The position numbers were made by a program, and so were the translations under genes. Under the pieces are notes generated by a model. The model had not been told where the DNA came from, did no database searches, and saw only the letters and a list, made by a program, of their open reading frames with translations. From NCBI GenBank assembly GCA_023430285.1, contig JAEZAV010000194.1, positions 1 through 12,606 of the forward strand: a stretch of DNA of 12,606 nucleotides, in the 5' to 3' direction. The stretch is from Methanobacteriota archaeon. GTDB lineage: Archaea > Methanobacteriota > Methanobacteria > Methanobacteriales > Methanobacteriaceae. This document shows positions 1 to 5,969 of this stretch, in pieces; the first letter of the stretch is position 1; each line of letters starts with the position of its first letter.

Positions 1-920
1 TTGGAGGATGGTCACTCGAAGCAGGTGCCCTTGTTTTGGGGGATAGAGGTAATGTATGTGTTGATGAGCTGGATAAGATGCGTTCAGAGGACCGTTCGGC
101 TATTCACGAAGCACTAGAGCAGCAAACAATCTCAATAGCTAAGGCAGGTATTATGGCGACATTAAACTCCCGTTGCTCAGTTCTCGCAGCAGCTAACCCT
201 AAATTTGGAAGATTTGATCAGTACAAATCCATAGGTGAACAGATCGATCTACCATCCCCGATCCTGTCACGTTTCGATCTGATATTTGTAGTTGAAGATA
301 AACCTGATGTGGAAAGGGATACTAAACTGGCAGCACATATTCTGCGGATACATAAGGACACTGCAATACCATTTGAAATAGAACCGGAATTATTGAGGAA
401 GTACATTGCATATGCCCGAAGGGAAGTGAGTCCTAAACTCACATCAGATGCCATTACAGTTCTCCAAGAATTTTACGTGGGAATGAGGGGAGGAGCTGCA
501 GAGGATGATTCTCCAGTTCCAATAACTGCAAGGCAACTTGAAGCTTTGATCAGACTATCTGAAGCCAGTTCCAGGATCAGACTCGGAACAGAGGTAACCA
601 AGGAAGATGCCCAAAGGGCAATCACCATTCAACAGAAATGTATGAAACAAGTGGGTTACGATCCAGAAACTGGAAAACTTGATATTGATAAGGTTGAAGG
701 TCGTCCAGCAAAATCTGACAGGGATAAAATCCGTCTTGTGACCGAAATCATCGGTGAACTCAGTGAAGAGTACGGTGGAAGAACACCAAAAAACATACTT
801 ATAACTGAAATGTCCGATAGATATAATATGAGTGAAGAAAAGGCTGAAGAAATTGTAAAAATCCTCAAGAGGAAAGGTATAATATTCGAACCTCAGCAGG
901 GATATTATAAAATAGCCTAA
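1..920 (+). CDS. mcm: MCM replicative helicase, C-terminal part (5' end outside the window)
   Basis: Minichromosome maintenance AAA+ ATPase, the archaeal replicative helicase that unwinds DNA at the fork as a hexamer. The frame is open from base 3 to the TAA at 918-920, so about 305 C-terminal residues of a protein usually near 650-700 are present; the Walker A part lies off the left edge. Visible in order: the WSLEAGALVL stretch before Walker B, Walker B (VCVDELDKM, with the D-E pair), sensor 1 (LAAANPKFGRFD), the arginine-finger motif (LSRFDLIFVVED), the sensor-2 region (TARQLEALIRLSEASSRIRL), and a charged C-terminal winged helix ending GYYKIA. A TTG at 36 is an internal leucine codon, because the MCM motif continues upstream of it. 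No intein is seen in the visible part. Gene order mcm then aIF2-beta fits Methanobacteriales. Identification is firm. Confidence 0.97.
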   Translation, partial: GGWSLEAGALVLGDRGNVCVDELDKMRSEDRSAIHEALEQQTISIAKAGIMATLNSRCSVLAAANPKFGRFDQYKSIGEQIDLPSPILSRFDLIFVVEDKPDVERDTKLAAHILRIHKDTAIPFEIEPELLRKYIAYARREVSPKLTSDAITVLQEFYVGMRGGAAEDDSPVPITARQLEALIRLSEASSRIRLGTEVTKEDAQRAITIQQKCMKQVGYDPETGKLDIDKVEGRPAKSDRDKIRLVTEIIGELSEEYGGRTPKNILITEMSDRYNMSEEKAEEIVKILKRKGIIFEPQQGYYKIA

Positions 921-958
921 AATAAACTTCTTCAATCATTTTATCTTAAAAATTTGAA

Positions 959-964
959 TTTTTT
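959..964 (+). terminator. Oligo-T run after mcm
   Basis: Six T residues about 40 bases after the mcm stop codon, with no stable hairpin. Archaeal RNA polymerase can terminate on oligo-T alone, so this is a weak candidate terminator. It also lies only 15 bases before the TATA-like box for the next gene. Confidence 0.25.
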
Positions 965-978
965 CAGATTTATACAAC

Positions 979-986
979 TTATAAAC
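979..986 (+). promoter_or_regulatory. TATA-like box for aIF2-beta
   Basis: TTATAAAC in an AT-rich spacer. At the usual archaeal distance of about 26 bases from box centre, transcription would start near 1008, giving a leader of about 30 nt that includes the GGAGG at 1026-1030. Inferred from spacing only. Confidence 0.4.
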
Positions 987-1039
987 AAATATTTACAAAA
1001 AATAGAGGAAAATATAGATATTTTTGGAGGTATAAAAAA

Positions 1040-1447
1040 ATGGCCGATTATAATGAATTATTAGACAGAGCTTTAGATCAGCTCCCACAGGGAGTTGAAG
1101 AAACTAAGAGGTTCAATGTTCCAAATGCTTACTCAATGATCCAGGGAAACAGAACCATGATCCAGAACTTCACAGAAGTAACAGAAGCACTAAACAGGGA
1201 CCCTCAACACGTTCTTAAATTTTTATTGAGGGAGCTCGGTACTGCAGGTAACCTCGAAGGAACCCGTGCAATTCTCCAGGGAAAATTCACCCATTACCTC
1301 ATAAATGAGAAGTTAGATGACTATGTGAAACGATTCATAATGTGTCATGAATGTAACAGACCAGATACAAAAATTATCAGGGAAGACAGGATATTCATTC
1401 TTAAATGTGAAGCCTGCGGTGCAAAAGCACCTTTAAAAACGCTTTAA
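1040..1447 (+). CDS. eif2b: Translation initiation factor aIF2, beta subunit
   Basis: Beta subunit of the heterotrimeric initiation factor that carries Met-tRNAi to the small ribosomal subunit. Length is 135 residues, normal for archaeal aIF2-beta. The central alpha-beta domain (about residues 25-95) contains the characteristic RDPQHVLKFLLRELGT and YVKRFIMC stretches. The C-terminal zinc ribbon has two CxxC pairs, C102/C105 and C123/C126, both intact. The start is an ATG preceded by GGAGG at 1026-1030, nine bases upstream. It follows mcm by 119 bases with its own probable promoter, and precedes an Nmd3-like gene. The family call is firm. The symbol follows common archaeal usage. Confidence 0.96.
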   Translation: MADYNELLDRALDQLPQGVEETKRFNVPNAYSMIQGNRTMIQNFTEVTEALNRDPQHVLKFLLRELGTAGNLEGTRAILQGKFTHYLINEKLDDYVKRFIMCHECNRPDTKIIREDRIFILKCEACGAKAPLKTL

Positions 1448-1454
1448 TTCCTGA

Positions 1455-1470
1455 TTTCTTTTTTCTTTTT
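1455..1470 (+). terminator. T-rich tract after aIF2-beta
   Basis: A nearly pure pyrimidine tract, T-rich and interrupted by single C residues, starts eight bases after the aIF2-beta stop. There is no hairpin. This resembles archaeal intrinsic termination signals, though read-through into the next gene is possible. Confidence 0.4.
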
Positions 1471-1526
1471 AGTCAAAAATTTCGTATTATTTTTTTAATT
1501 AAATTCTTAAATATAGGTGAACCCCC

Positions 1527-2582
1527 ATGTTTTGTCCAAGATGCGGTAGTGATGATGAAGAGCTGATTGAAGGTGTATGCAAATCCTGTTTCATTAAAGA
1601 AGCAAAAATAGTTGGTATGGAAGATGATCTCAAAATTACCATCTGTGCACATTGCAACTCAATTTTGAATGGTATAAAATGGGAAGATTCTGAGCTTTCA
1701 GATGAAGAACTTGTGAGCTTCACAGTCATGGAAAATCTTCATGCAATGGAACATGTTGAAGATCTCGAGATATCAGTCGATATCCTAACTGTTCGTGGAT
1801 CAAATTACGAATGTCTTGTCCATGCAGAGGGAAAGCTTCTGGGTACCTTGGTTGTTGAGGAGTACAAGGTCAACGTAAAAATTCAGAAGAATGTATGTCC
1901 AGACTGCAGTAAATTTGCATCGGGATACTTCGAATCTGTCATTCAAATACGGGCAGATAACAGGTTTCCCACTACTGAAGAGCTTCAGACGGTTGATGAG
2001 ATTGTTAGAACTAAACTTGGAAATCTCTCCTTGAAAAATAGGATGGCATACGTTTCAGATGTAGCCATGTTGAAGGAAGGGGTAGATTATTATGTTGGTT
2101 CCTACAAGGCAGCGAAAAAAGTTGCAGAAACAATTAAGGACAGTTTGGGCGGGGTAATGCAAGAATCTCCCCGTTTAGTTGGAAGGGACAAATCCAAGGG
2201 AAAGGATCTCTACAGAATATGGATATCTATTAGGATGCCTGATTTTCAGAGGGGAGACTTTGTTGAGTACGAGGATCACAAGGCAGAAGTCATGAGTTTT
2301 GACGGTAAAAAAATCGGTTTGAAAAACCTTGAATCCGGTGACAGTCTCTCGGTCATGTGGAGGGATTACAGTAAAATTAAGGTCATTGCAAGGAAGCATG
2401 ATATTAAAACAACCAGCGTAACTTCAAAAACCCCTACATCAATACAAATACTTCATCCCGACAGTTATCAGCCTGTTGATATAGATATTAACGATGAAAT
2501 TTCCAAGTTAATGATTGGAAACAATGTTAAGGTACTTGAAGTTGAAGGAATACTTTACATCCTGCGCAAGGATCAAGATTAA
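1527..2582 (+). CDS. Nmd3-like zinc-binding protein (archaeal homologue of the 60S export adaptor)
   Basis: A 351-residue protein matching the archaeal version of Nmd3, which in eukaryotes binds the large ribosomal subunit and serves as its nuclear export adaptor. Archaea have no nucleus, so a late role in large-subunit maturation is only an inference. The N-terminus has the zinc-binding signature: C3/C6 and C18/C21, then C40/C43 and C124/C127, all CxxC pairs. The mixed alpha-beta remainder (about residues 130-345) lacks the long eukaryotic tail that carries the export and import signals. The ATG start is supported by AGGTGA at 1515-1520 with six bases of spacing. It sits between aIF2-beta and tyrS, in line with a translation role. 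Family is clear; biochemical function in archaea is not established here. Confidence 0.88.
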   Translation: MFCPRCGSDDEELIEGVCKSCFIKEAKIVGMEDDLKITICAHCNSILNGIKWEDSELSDEELVSFTVMENLHAMEHVEDLEISVDILTVRGSNYECLVHAEGKLLGTLVVEEYKVNVKIQKNVCPDCSKFASGYFESVIQIRADNRFPTTEELQTVDEIVRTKLGNLSLKNRMAYVSDVAMLKEGVDYYVGSYKAAKKVAETIKDSLGGVMQESPRLVGRDKSKGKDLYRIWISIRMPDFQRGDFVEYEDHKAEVMSFDGKKIGLKNLESGDSLSVMWRDYSKIKVIARKHDIKTTSVTSKTPTSIQILHPDSYQPVDIDINDEISKLMIGNNVKVLEVEGILYILRKDQD

Positions 2583-2610
2583 TTAAAATAAAATAAAATA
2601 ATAAGCACAA

Positions 2611-2640
2611 TAATATAGTTGGTTGTACAACAAGATAATC
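2611..2640 (+). promoter_or_regulatory. Probable tyrS promoter with a 10-bp palindrome
   Basis: A TATA-like stretch TAATATAG (2611-2618) is followed by the perfect palindrome GTTGTACAAC (2622-2631). If transcription starts near 2640, the palindrome lies between TATA box and start site, a position where a bound protein could block RNA polymerase. The leader would be about 60 nt. The second AT-rich box at 2672-2680 is too close to the start codon to place the Shine-Dalgarno motif inside the transcript. Inference only. Confidence 0.3.
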
Positions 2641-2700
2641 AGTTTACTATTCTCATGGATATTAATCTAGGTTTTAAATTCAATTATTCACGGTGATAAG

Positions 2701-3669
2701 ATGGATATAGACTCTACGATGGAAAACATTAAAAATGGAACATTAGAAGTGATAACAGAAGAAGAACTCAACGATAAATTACAGGAAGACAAACCAGTAG
2801 CTTACATTGGATACGAACCATCTGGAAATATTCATCTTGGACATGCAATCACTGTCAAAAAAATGATCGAAATCCAAAAAGCAGGTTTCCATGTTAAAAT
2901 TCTTTTAGCAGACCTTCATGCGTACCTGAATGGGAAGGGAACTTTAGAAGAAATAGAAGAAATATCCAAATATAACATGAGATGTTTCAGGGCCCTTGGT
3001 CTTTCTGAGGAAACTGAATTTGTTCTTGGATCCAGCTATCAAACAAGGGAAGATTACACCTACAGGGTCTACGAACTTGCACTTTCCACAACCTTGACCC
3101 GTGCTAAAAGAAGTATGGCTCAAATAACAAGGGACAGTGCAGATCATAAGGTGGCCGAAGTCATATACCCAATTATGCAGGTTCTGGACATGATCTTCCT
3201 AGAAGTCGACCTTGCACTTGGAGGCATGGAACAGAGGAAAATTCATATGCTTGCCAGGGAAAGTTTGCCAAAAATGGGATACAAAGCCCCAGTATGTATA
3301 CACACACCACTGCTCCACGGTACCGACGGATCTGACAAGATGTCTTCGAGCAAACAGAATTACATAGCAATCGATGATGAACCAGAAGTCATTAAGAAAA
3401 AAATTCAAAAAAGTTACTGTCCACAGGGTGTTGTTGAGGCAAATCCCGTCATAGAAATTGCTGAACACTTCATATTCACCGAAGATGAGAAATTGCTCAT
3501 TGAGAGGCCAGAAAAATTTGGTGGCAACCTCAACCTGACACACGAAGAACTTTTAGAGAAGTACTCCAGTGGAGATCTCCATCCCATGGACCTTAAAAAT
3601 TCTGTTACAAACCGTTTGATAGAAATTTTAGAACCTGTGAGGGAATATTTAAAATCAGATATAGATTAA
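2701..3669 (+). CDS. tyrS: Tyrosyl-tRNA synthetase, archaeal type
   Basis: Class I aminoacyl-tRNA synthetase that charges tRNA-Tyr with tyrosine using ATP. It is 322 residues, close to the compact archaeal/eukaryal form and without the bacterial C-terminal S4-like domain. Visible: the HIGH motif as HLGH (45-48) within AYIGYEPSGNIHLGH, the KMSSS loop (213-217), and the tyrosine-pocket residues Y35, Y156, Q160 and D163, which align with Y32, Y151, Q155 and D158 of the well-studied Methanocaldococcus jannaschii enzyme. The segment LHPMDLKN near the C-terminus is typical of the anticodon-binding part. The ATG start has GGTGAT at 2692-2697, only three bases away, which is short but acceptable. The next gene follows after 27 bases and is probably co-transcribed. 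Identification is firm. Confidence 0.97.
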   Translation: MDIDSTMENIKNGTLEVITEEELNDKLQEDKPVAYIGYEPSGNIHLGHAITVKKMIEIQKAGFHVKILLADLHAYLNGKGTLEEIEEISKYNMRCFRALGLSEETEFVLGSSYQTREDYTYRVYELALSTTLTRAKRSMAQITRDSADHKVAEVIYPIMQVLDMIFLEVDLALGGMEQRKIHMLARESLPKMGYKAPVCIHTPLLHGTDGSDKMSSSKQNYIAIDDEPEVIKKKIQKSYCPQGVVEANPVIEIAEHFIFTEDEKLLIERPEKFGGNLNLTHEELLEKYSSGDLHPMDLKNSVTNRLIEILEPVREYLKSDID

Positions 3670-3696
3670 ATTTAATCTTATGGAGGCATTGTAAAA

Positions 3697-3918
3697 ATGG
3701 TAGAAGAAGCTATTGAAAAGTATGAGATGAGAATTCCACCGGGAATTACAGGGCAGATCGTTGCACACGTAATGGAAGAATTTGATCTAGAAGTTAAGCA
3801 GTCTGACTTTGGTCCTGTTTTTCTGGGTGAAATGAAAAATTTGGAAGATGCAAGGGACTACATAGTAAAAGAGCTCAACTCAAGAATTGCAGAACTCGAG
3901 AATAAAAAAGGGGAATGA
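3697..3918 (+). CDS. Small conserved-looking protein of unknown function behind tyrS
   Basis: A 73-residue acidic protein that I cannot assign to a characterised family. Start ATG is supported by GGAGG at 3682-3686, ten bases upstream. It has no membrane segment, signal peptide or cysteine. The predicted shape is a short strand (YEMRIPP), a helix (ITGQIVAHVMEEFDL), a short strand (PVFLGEMK), then a long C-terminal helix from about residue 47 that ends in a charged, coiled-coil-like stretch (IAELENKKGE). It lies 27 bases after tyrS in the same direction, so co-transcription is likely. A link to tRNA charging or translation would be guesswork from position alone. Its codon use does not stand out from neighbouring genes. 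Confidence 0.8.
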   Translation: MVEEAIEKYEMRIPPGITGQIVAHVMEEFDLEVKQSDFGPVFLGEMKNLEDARDYIVKELNSRIAELENKKGE

Positions 3919-3932
3919 ACTATCTTTCCCTG

Positions 3933-3942
3933 AAAAATTTTT
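3933..3942. terminator. A5T5 block between convergent genes
   Basis: AAAAATTTTT lies in the 27-base gap between the stop of the small gene behind tyrS and the stop of tmk. It presents an oligo-T run on each strand, so it may act as a terminator in both directions. The + strand has a further TTTT just after it. Confidence 0.4.
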
Positions 3943-3945
3943 GTT

Positions 3946-4521
3946 TTAAATACACATTCCCAATTTATGGGCCACTATCCTTTTTATATCATCATGGACC
4001 TTATTTATTCCATTATTAGCATTTACAACCATAAAATTTTGATGATCTGCGAGTTCTAAATATTTTGTTGCAGTAGATGCTAGAAAATTTTGCTCCTCAA
4101 AGCTATCCATGCCATCACACCGTGATACTGCAGTTTCAGGATTAATATCCAATAATATAACAAGATCAGGTTGTTTTGCATGTTTGTTTATTTCAGCTAT
4201 CCATTCTGAATCATTTTGGTATACCATGCTGGAGTAAAAACTACGATCACTTATCACTACCTTAGCCAGAGCTTCTGCTTCTGTTATGTCCCTCATTAAA
4301 ACTGTTCTATCTGCTGCAAAAAGCAGAGCTAGTGTTATCTGAAAATTTTCGTTGATGGCGTCGGGATTTTGAAGCAATTTCCTTATTAACTTACCTACTT
4401 CATTATCAGTTGGTTCAAACACTCTTAAAACGTCTATCCCACATTTTTGAATCCAACTTTCTAGTAACTTGATCTGGGTTGTTTTTCCTGATCCATCGAT
4501 TCCTTCCAAACAGATGTACAT
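3946..4521 (-). CDS. tmk: Thymidylate kinase
   Basis: dTMP kinase, converting dTMP to dTDP with ATP in dTTP synthesis. I place the start at the ATG at 4521, giving 191 residues. It has AAAGGAG at 4531-4537, nine bases away, and the family normally begins just before the P-loop. A TTG at 4584 would add 21 residues. Visible: P-loop EGIDGSGKTTQ (G7 to T15), an EPTDNEVGK segment where bacterial enzymes have REPGGT, LLFAADR (66-72), the DR motif in ISDRSFYSS (90-98), and a LID region around R134. It is the canonical paralogue compared with the diverged kinase at 6650-7228. It stands alone on this strand, upstream of a 260-base spacer. The family is firm; substrate is from homology. Confidence 0.93.
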   Translation of the reverse strand: MYICLEGIDGSGKTTQIKLLESWIQKCGIDVLRVFEPTDNEVGKLIRKLLQNPDAINENFQITLALLFAADRTVLMRDITEAEALAKVVISDRSFYSSMVYQNDSEWIAEINKHAKQPDLVILLDINPETAVSRCDGMDSFEEQNFLASTATKYLELADHQNFMVVNANNGINKVHDDIKRIVAHKLGMCI

Positions 4522-4783
4522 AAATTTCTTCTCCTTTATGGATTTTAGTATTTCACGCCATATATTATTATTCAAGGTTTCCAACTTTAGTTCTCCATAT
4601 GAACCTCCAAGTTTGAAACCTTAAAATATGGTTGATTCTTTGCAAATTTTGTAGGTGGAAAGTTGTTAAAAAGTTCATGGGTTTTTAACTATTCTTTCAA
4701 ACTCGGAATATCACAGCTTAATGACAGTTTGAGTTTTTAAGTTGATCTAGTGAACCCACAAACCAACCATCCCTACAAATAAA
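4522..4783. other. Spacer upstream of tmk, rich in inverted repeats
   Basis: There is no convincing gene here. The part nearest tmk carries its ribosome-binding site, a TATA-like box on the minus strand (about 4620-4629) and a four-codon reading frame (ATG at 4598, stop at 4587-4589) with GGAGG in front. Further out are a hairpin with arms 4665-4672 and 4682-4689 and a set of nested complementary segments between 4678 and 4758. These may belong to the tmk leader or to the 3' end of the upstream minus-strand unit. Confidence 0.5.
4665..4758 (-). repeat. Nested and mutually exclusive inverted repeats
   Basis: Hairpin A pairs GTTAAAAA (4665-4672) with TTTTTAAC (4682-4689), eight perfect pairs around a nine-base loop. 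Structure B is nested: TGGGTT (4678-4683) with AACCCA (4753-4758), AACT (4687-4690) with AGTT (4740-4743), and TCAAACT (4697-4703) with AGTTTGA (4726-4732). A and B share bases 4682-4689, so they cannot form together. The strand assignment assumes transcription from the upstream minus-strand genes or toward tmk. In AT-rich DNA some of this pairing can arise by chance. Confidence 0.35.
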
Positions 4784-5170
4784 CTATTTTGAGTTCATTT
4801 TCTGTAATATTGCATCAACCTTTGGTTTGAGATATTCTGGGCAAGGTATGTAGGGTTTTGAATACACCATTCCAAATCTGGTTATTTGGTTGGAAATACT
4901 TTTCTTTTTACGGTTTAATTTACAGCCAATTTCTGGTGCTGTTAATCCTTGTTTGTAATATATCCAAATTTTCCAGATTTCTTCATTGGTGTAATGTTTA
5001 ACTCCCTTCCTACAGCTCTTCAATTTCATTTTGTGAAGCTTCATTGACAGTGCCGTATATGATCTGCCTTTAAACAGTTTGGATCTGTGAATTTCTCCCA
5101 AACTCAGACCTTTTTCATTGACTAATAATTCTAATCTGATTTCTTCGTTTAATCTCCAAGGTTTTCCCAT
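4784..5170 (-). CDS. Small protein with two tandem Myb/HTH-like repeats (putative DNA-binding)
   Basis: A 128-residue basic protein, not matched to a named family. It shows two similar trihelical repeats. Repeat 1 is about residues 4-50 (W5, NEEI 8-11, KGLSLGEI 20-27, GRSYTALSMKL 35-45). Repeat 2 is about residues 59-101 (NEEI 62-65, QGLTAPEI 74-81, KSISNQITRFGM 90-101). The NEEI / GL-S/T-xxEI / R/K-S-xx-I/L-xx-K/Q-L/I pattern resembles Myb/SANT-like and resolvase-type HTH folds, so DNA binding is a reasonable inference. No catalytic domain is visible. The ATG at 5170 is preferred, with GGAGG ten bases upstream. A GTG at 5179 would overlap the upstream stop as GTGA. It follows the 72-residue gene with essentially no gap, so coupled translation is likely. 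Confidence 0.72.
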   Translation of the reverse strand: MGKPWRLNEEIRLELLVNEKGLSLGEIHRSKLFKGRSYTALSMKLHKMKLKSCRKGVKHYTNEEIWKIWIYYKQGLTAPEIGCKLNRKKKSISNQITRFGMVYSKPYIPCPEYLKPKVDAILQKMNSK

Positions 5171-5175
5171 ACAAA

Positions 5176-5394
5176 TCACTCCTCCATGATTTGGATACGG
5201 TAATAGCCCTTGGAACAGGTCACGTAAACCACCATAGAATTTTTCAAATCCATGTATTTCTCAAAAACAGGATATGTGATCACATCCACAGGTAAGGCCT
5301 GTTCCGGATAAAATTTTACCATCATGGTCTGATCTGCTTTTAAACACTGTGCAACTTCATTTAACGAACCACCGCAATAGTTCTCAGAAATCAT
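5176..5394 (-). CDS. Hypothetical 72-residue protein, first gene of a two-gene unit
   Basis: Unrecognised protein of 72 residues. It is supported as a gene by a very strong ribosome-binding site (AAGGAGGT, 5402-5409, seven bases before the ATG) and by the tight junction with the downstream Myb/HTH-like gene: its TGA at 5176-5178 overlaps a possible GTG start of that gene, and the downstream gene's GGAGG lies inside its last codons. It has no membrane segment or signal peptide. Three cysteines (C7, C17, C60) are spaced irregularly. The second half (about residues 32-70) looks like a small beta-rich domain with VDVITYPVF, MVVYVTC and YYRIQIM strands. Its role may be tied to the DNA-binding partner, but this is inference from position. 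Confidence 0.7.
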   Translation of the reverse strand: MISENYCGGSLNEVAQCLKADQTMMVKFYPEQALPVDVITYPVFEKYMDLKNSMVVYVTCSKGYYRIQIMEE

Positions 5395-5443
5395 TTATTA
5401 AACCTCCTTCTTTTCAGTTAATCCATTAATAAATACAAAAAGA

Positions 5444-5453
5444 ATTTTAAATA
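5444..5453 (-). promoter_or_regulatory. TATA-like box for the two-gene unit
   Basis: On the minus strand the sequence reads ATTTAAAATT in this stretch. A start about 26 bases downstream would be near 5422, leaving a leader of about 28 nt that includes the AAGGAGGT motif. Spacing is consistent but no transcript data are available. Confidence 0.35.
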
Positions 5454-5601
5454 CTGTAGTCCGTTTAAATAACCTCAAAACTTCCAGTATCGAAATTCTA
5501 AGAGTAATCAAAACAATTCCATCGCCTAATCAAAATAGAAAGCTTTGATTTAAAAATTTTAACCATTTATAGACTTTTATTTCGTTTAGAAGCCCTAGAC
5601 A

Positions 5602-5658
5602 TCAGAAATTACGTGCCTTTAAATTTCTAGAGTCCAATATGCCCCTTTCACAACCCAT
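5602..5658 (-). CDS. Possible 18-residue microprotein
   Basis: A short frame beginning MGCERGILDSRN and ending in TGA at 5602-5604. It is too short to judge by coding signal. What makes it worth listing is GAGGTG at 5666-5671, seven bases before the ATG, as good a ribosome-binding site as those of the real genes here. The same frame continues past the stop with a few further sense stretches, so it could also be a decayed gene start. It may equally be chance. Confidence 0.22.
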   Translation of the reverse strand: MGCERGILDSRNLKARNF

Positions 5659-5852
5659 TAGATTTCACCTCAAAAATTTTTGGTAGTTATATTATGTTTG
5701 GGCATTCTAAAATTGGTTTAACAAACTCTAAAAAAGGATTCTAAAAGATTTAATAGGATATTTGAGACAAATATGGGTTTAAAATCGTTGAAAAAAATAG
5801 ATAGGAGTTTTATTTGATCCATATTCAACTAAAAATTTGTAGTTTGGAAGAT

Positions 5853-5885
5853 TTTAATTGAAAAAATCCAATTAAACATTTTTTT
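5853..5885 (+). terminator. Hairpin plus T-run, terminator-like
   Basis: TTTAATTG (5853-5860) and CAATTAAA (5869-5876) pair perfectly over eight bases with an eight-base loop, then a run of seven T residues follows (5879-5885). The shape is that of an intrinsic terminator on the plus strand, yet no gene lies upstream on that strand. It would end antisense or unannotated transcription from the gene-poor region, or be a chance AT-rich structure. Confidence 0.3.
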
Positions 5886-5939
5886 ATTTCCAGAAACCAC
5901 CGAAATATCAACTATTCTTGGAAACTTTTAAGAAAATGG

Positions 5940-5953
5940 TTAAATGTTTAAAC
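5940..5953 (+). promoter_or_regulatory. TATA-like box close to the prenol kinase start
   Basis: TTAAATGTTTAAAC ends 16 bases before the ATG at 5970. A start site about 26 bases from the box centre falls on or very near the ATG, and no Shine-Dalgarno motif precedes the gene. Together these suggest a leaderless transcript. Confidence 0.4.
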
Positions 5954-5969
5954 GAACTTCATAAGTTAC

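Larger units (their letters stand above)
5395..5969. other. Gene-poor AT-rich intergenic region of about 570 bases
   Basis: No convincing long gene in any frame, and no tRNA, C/D-box RNA or mobile-element remnant recognised. It holds the promoter of the minus-strand unit at its left end, a possible 18-codon reading frame on the minus strand (5602-5658), an imperfect stem AGAAATT/AATTTCT around 5604-5629, a perfect 8-bp hairpin followed by a T-run (5853-5885) and the TATA-like sequence before the prenol kinase gene at its right end. Confidence 0.6.

Noticed and set aside
36..920. TTG at 36 as the start of a 294-residue protein
   Set aside because: The MCM motif WSLEAGALVL continues in frame upstream to the window edge, so the gene is truncated by the window and the TTG is internal.
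555..935. 126-residue reading frame antisense to mcm
   Set aside because: Shadow of the mcm coding sequence; composition is typical of the reverse strand of a real gene.
3199..3543. 114-residue reading frame antisense to tyrS
   Set aside because: It lies wholly inside the well-supported tyrS gene and has no recognisable domain or start signal.
4522..4584. N-terminal extension of tmk from the TTG at 4584
   Set aside because: The ATG at 4521 has a better ribosome-binding site and lies at the normal family start just before the P-loop, although GGAG before the TTG means the longer form is not excluded.
5400..5969. tRNA or C/D-box guide RNA in the gene-poor region
   Set aside because: I looked for cloverleaf arms, a T-loop consensus and paired C (RTGATGA) and D (CTGA) boxes and found none in proper arrangement.
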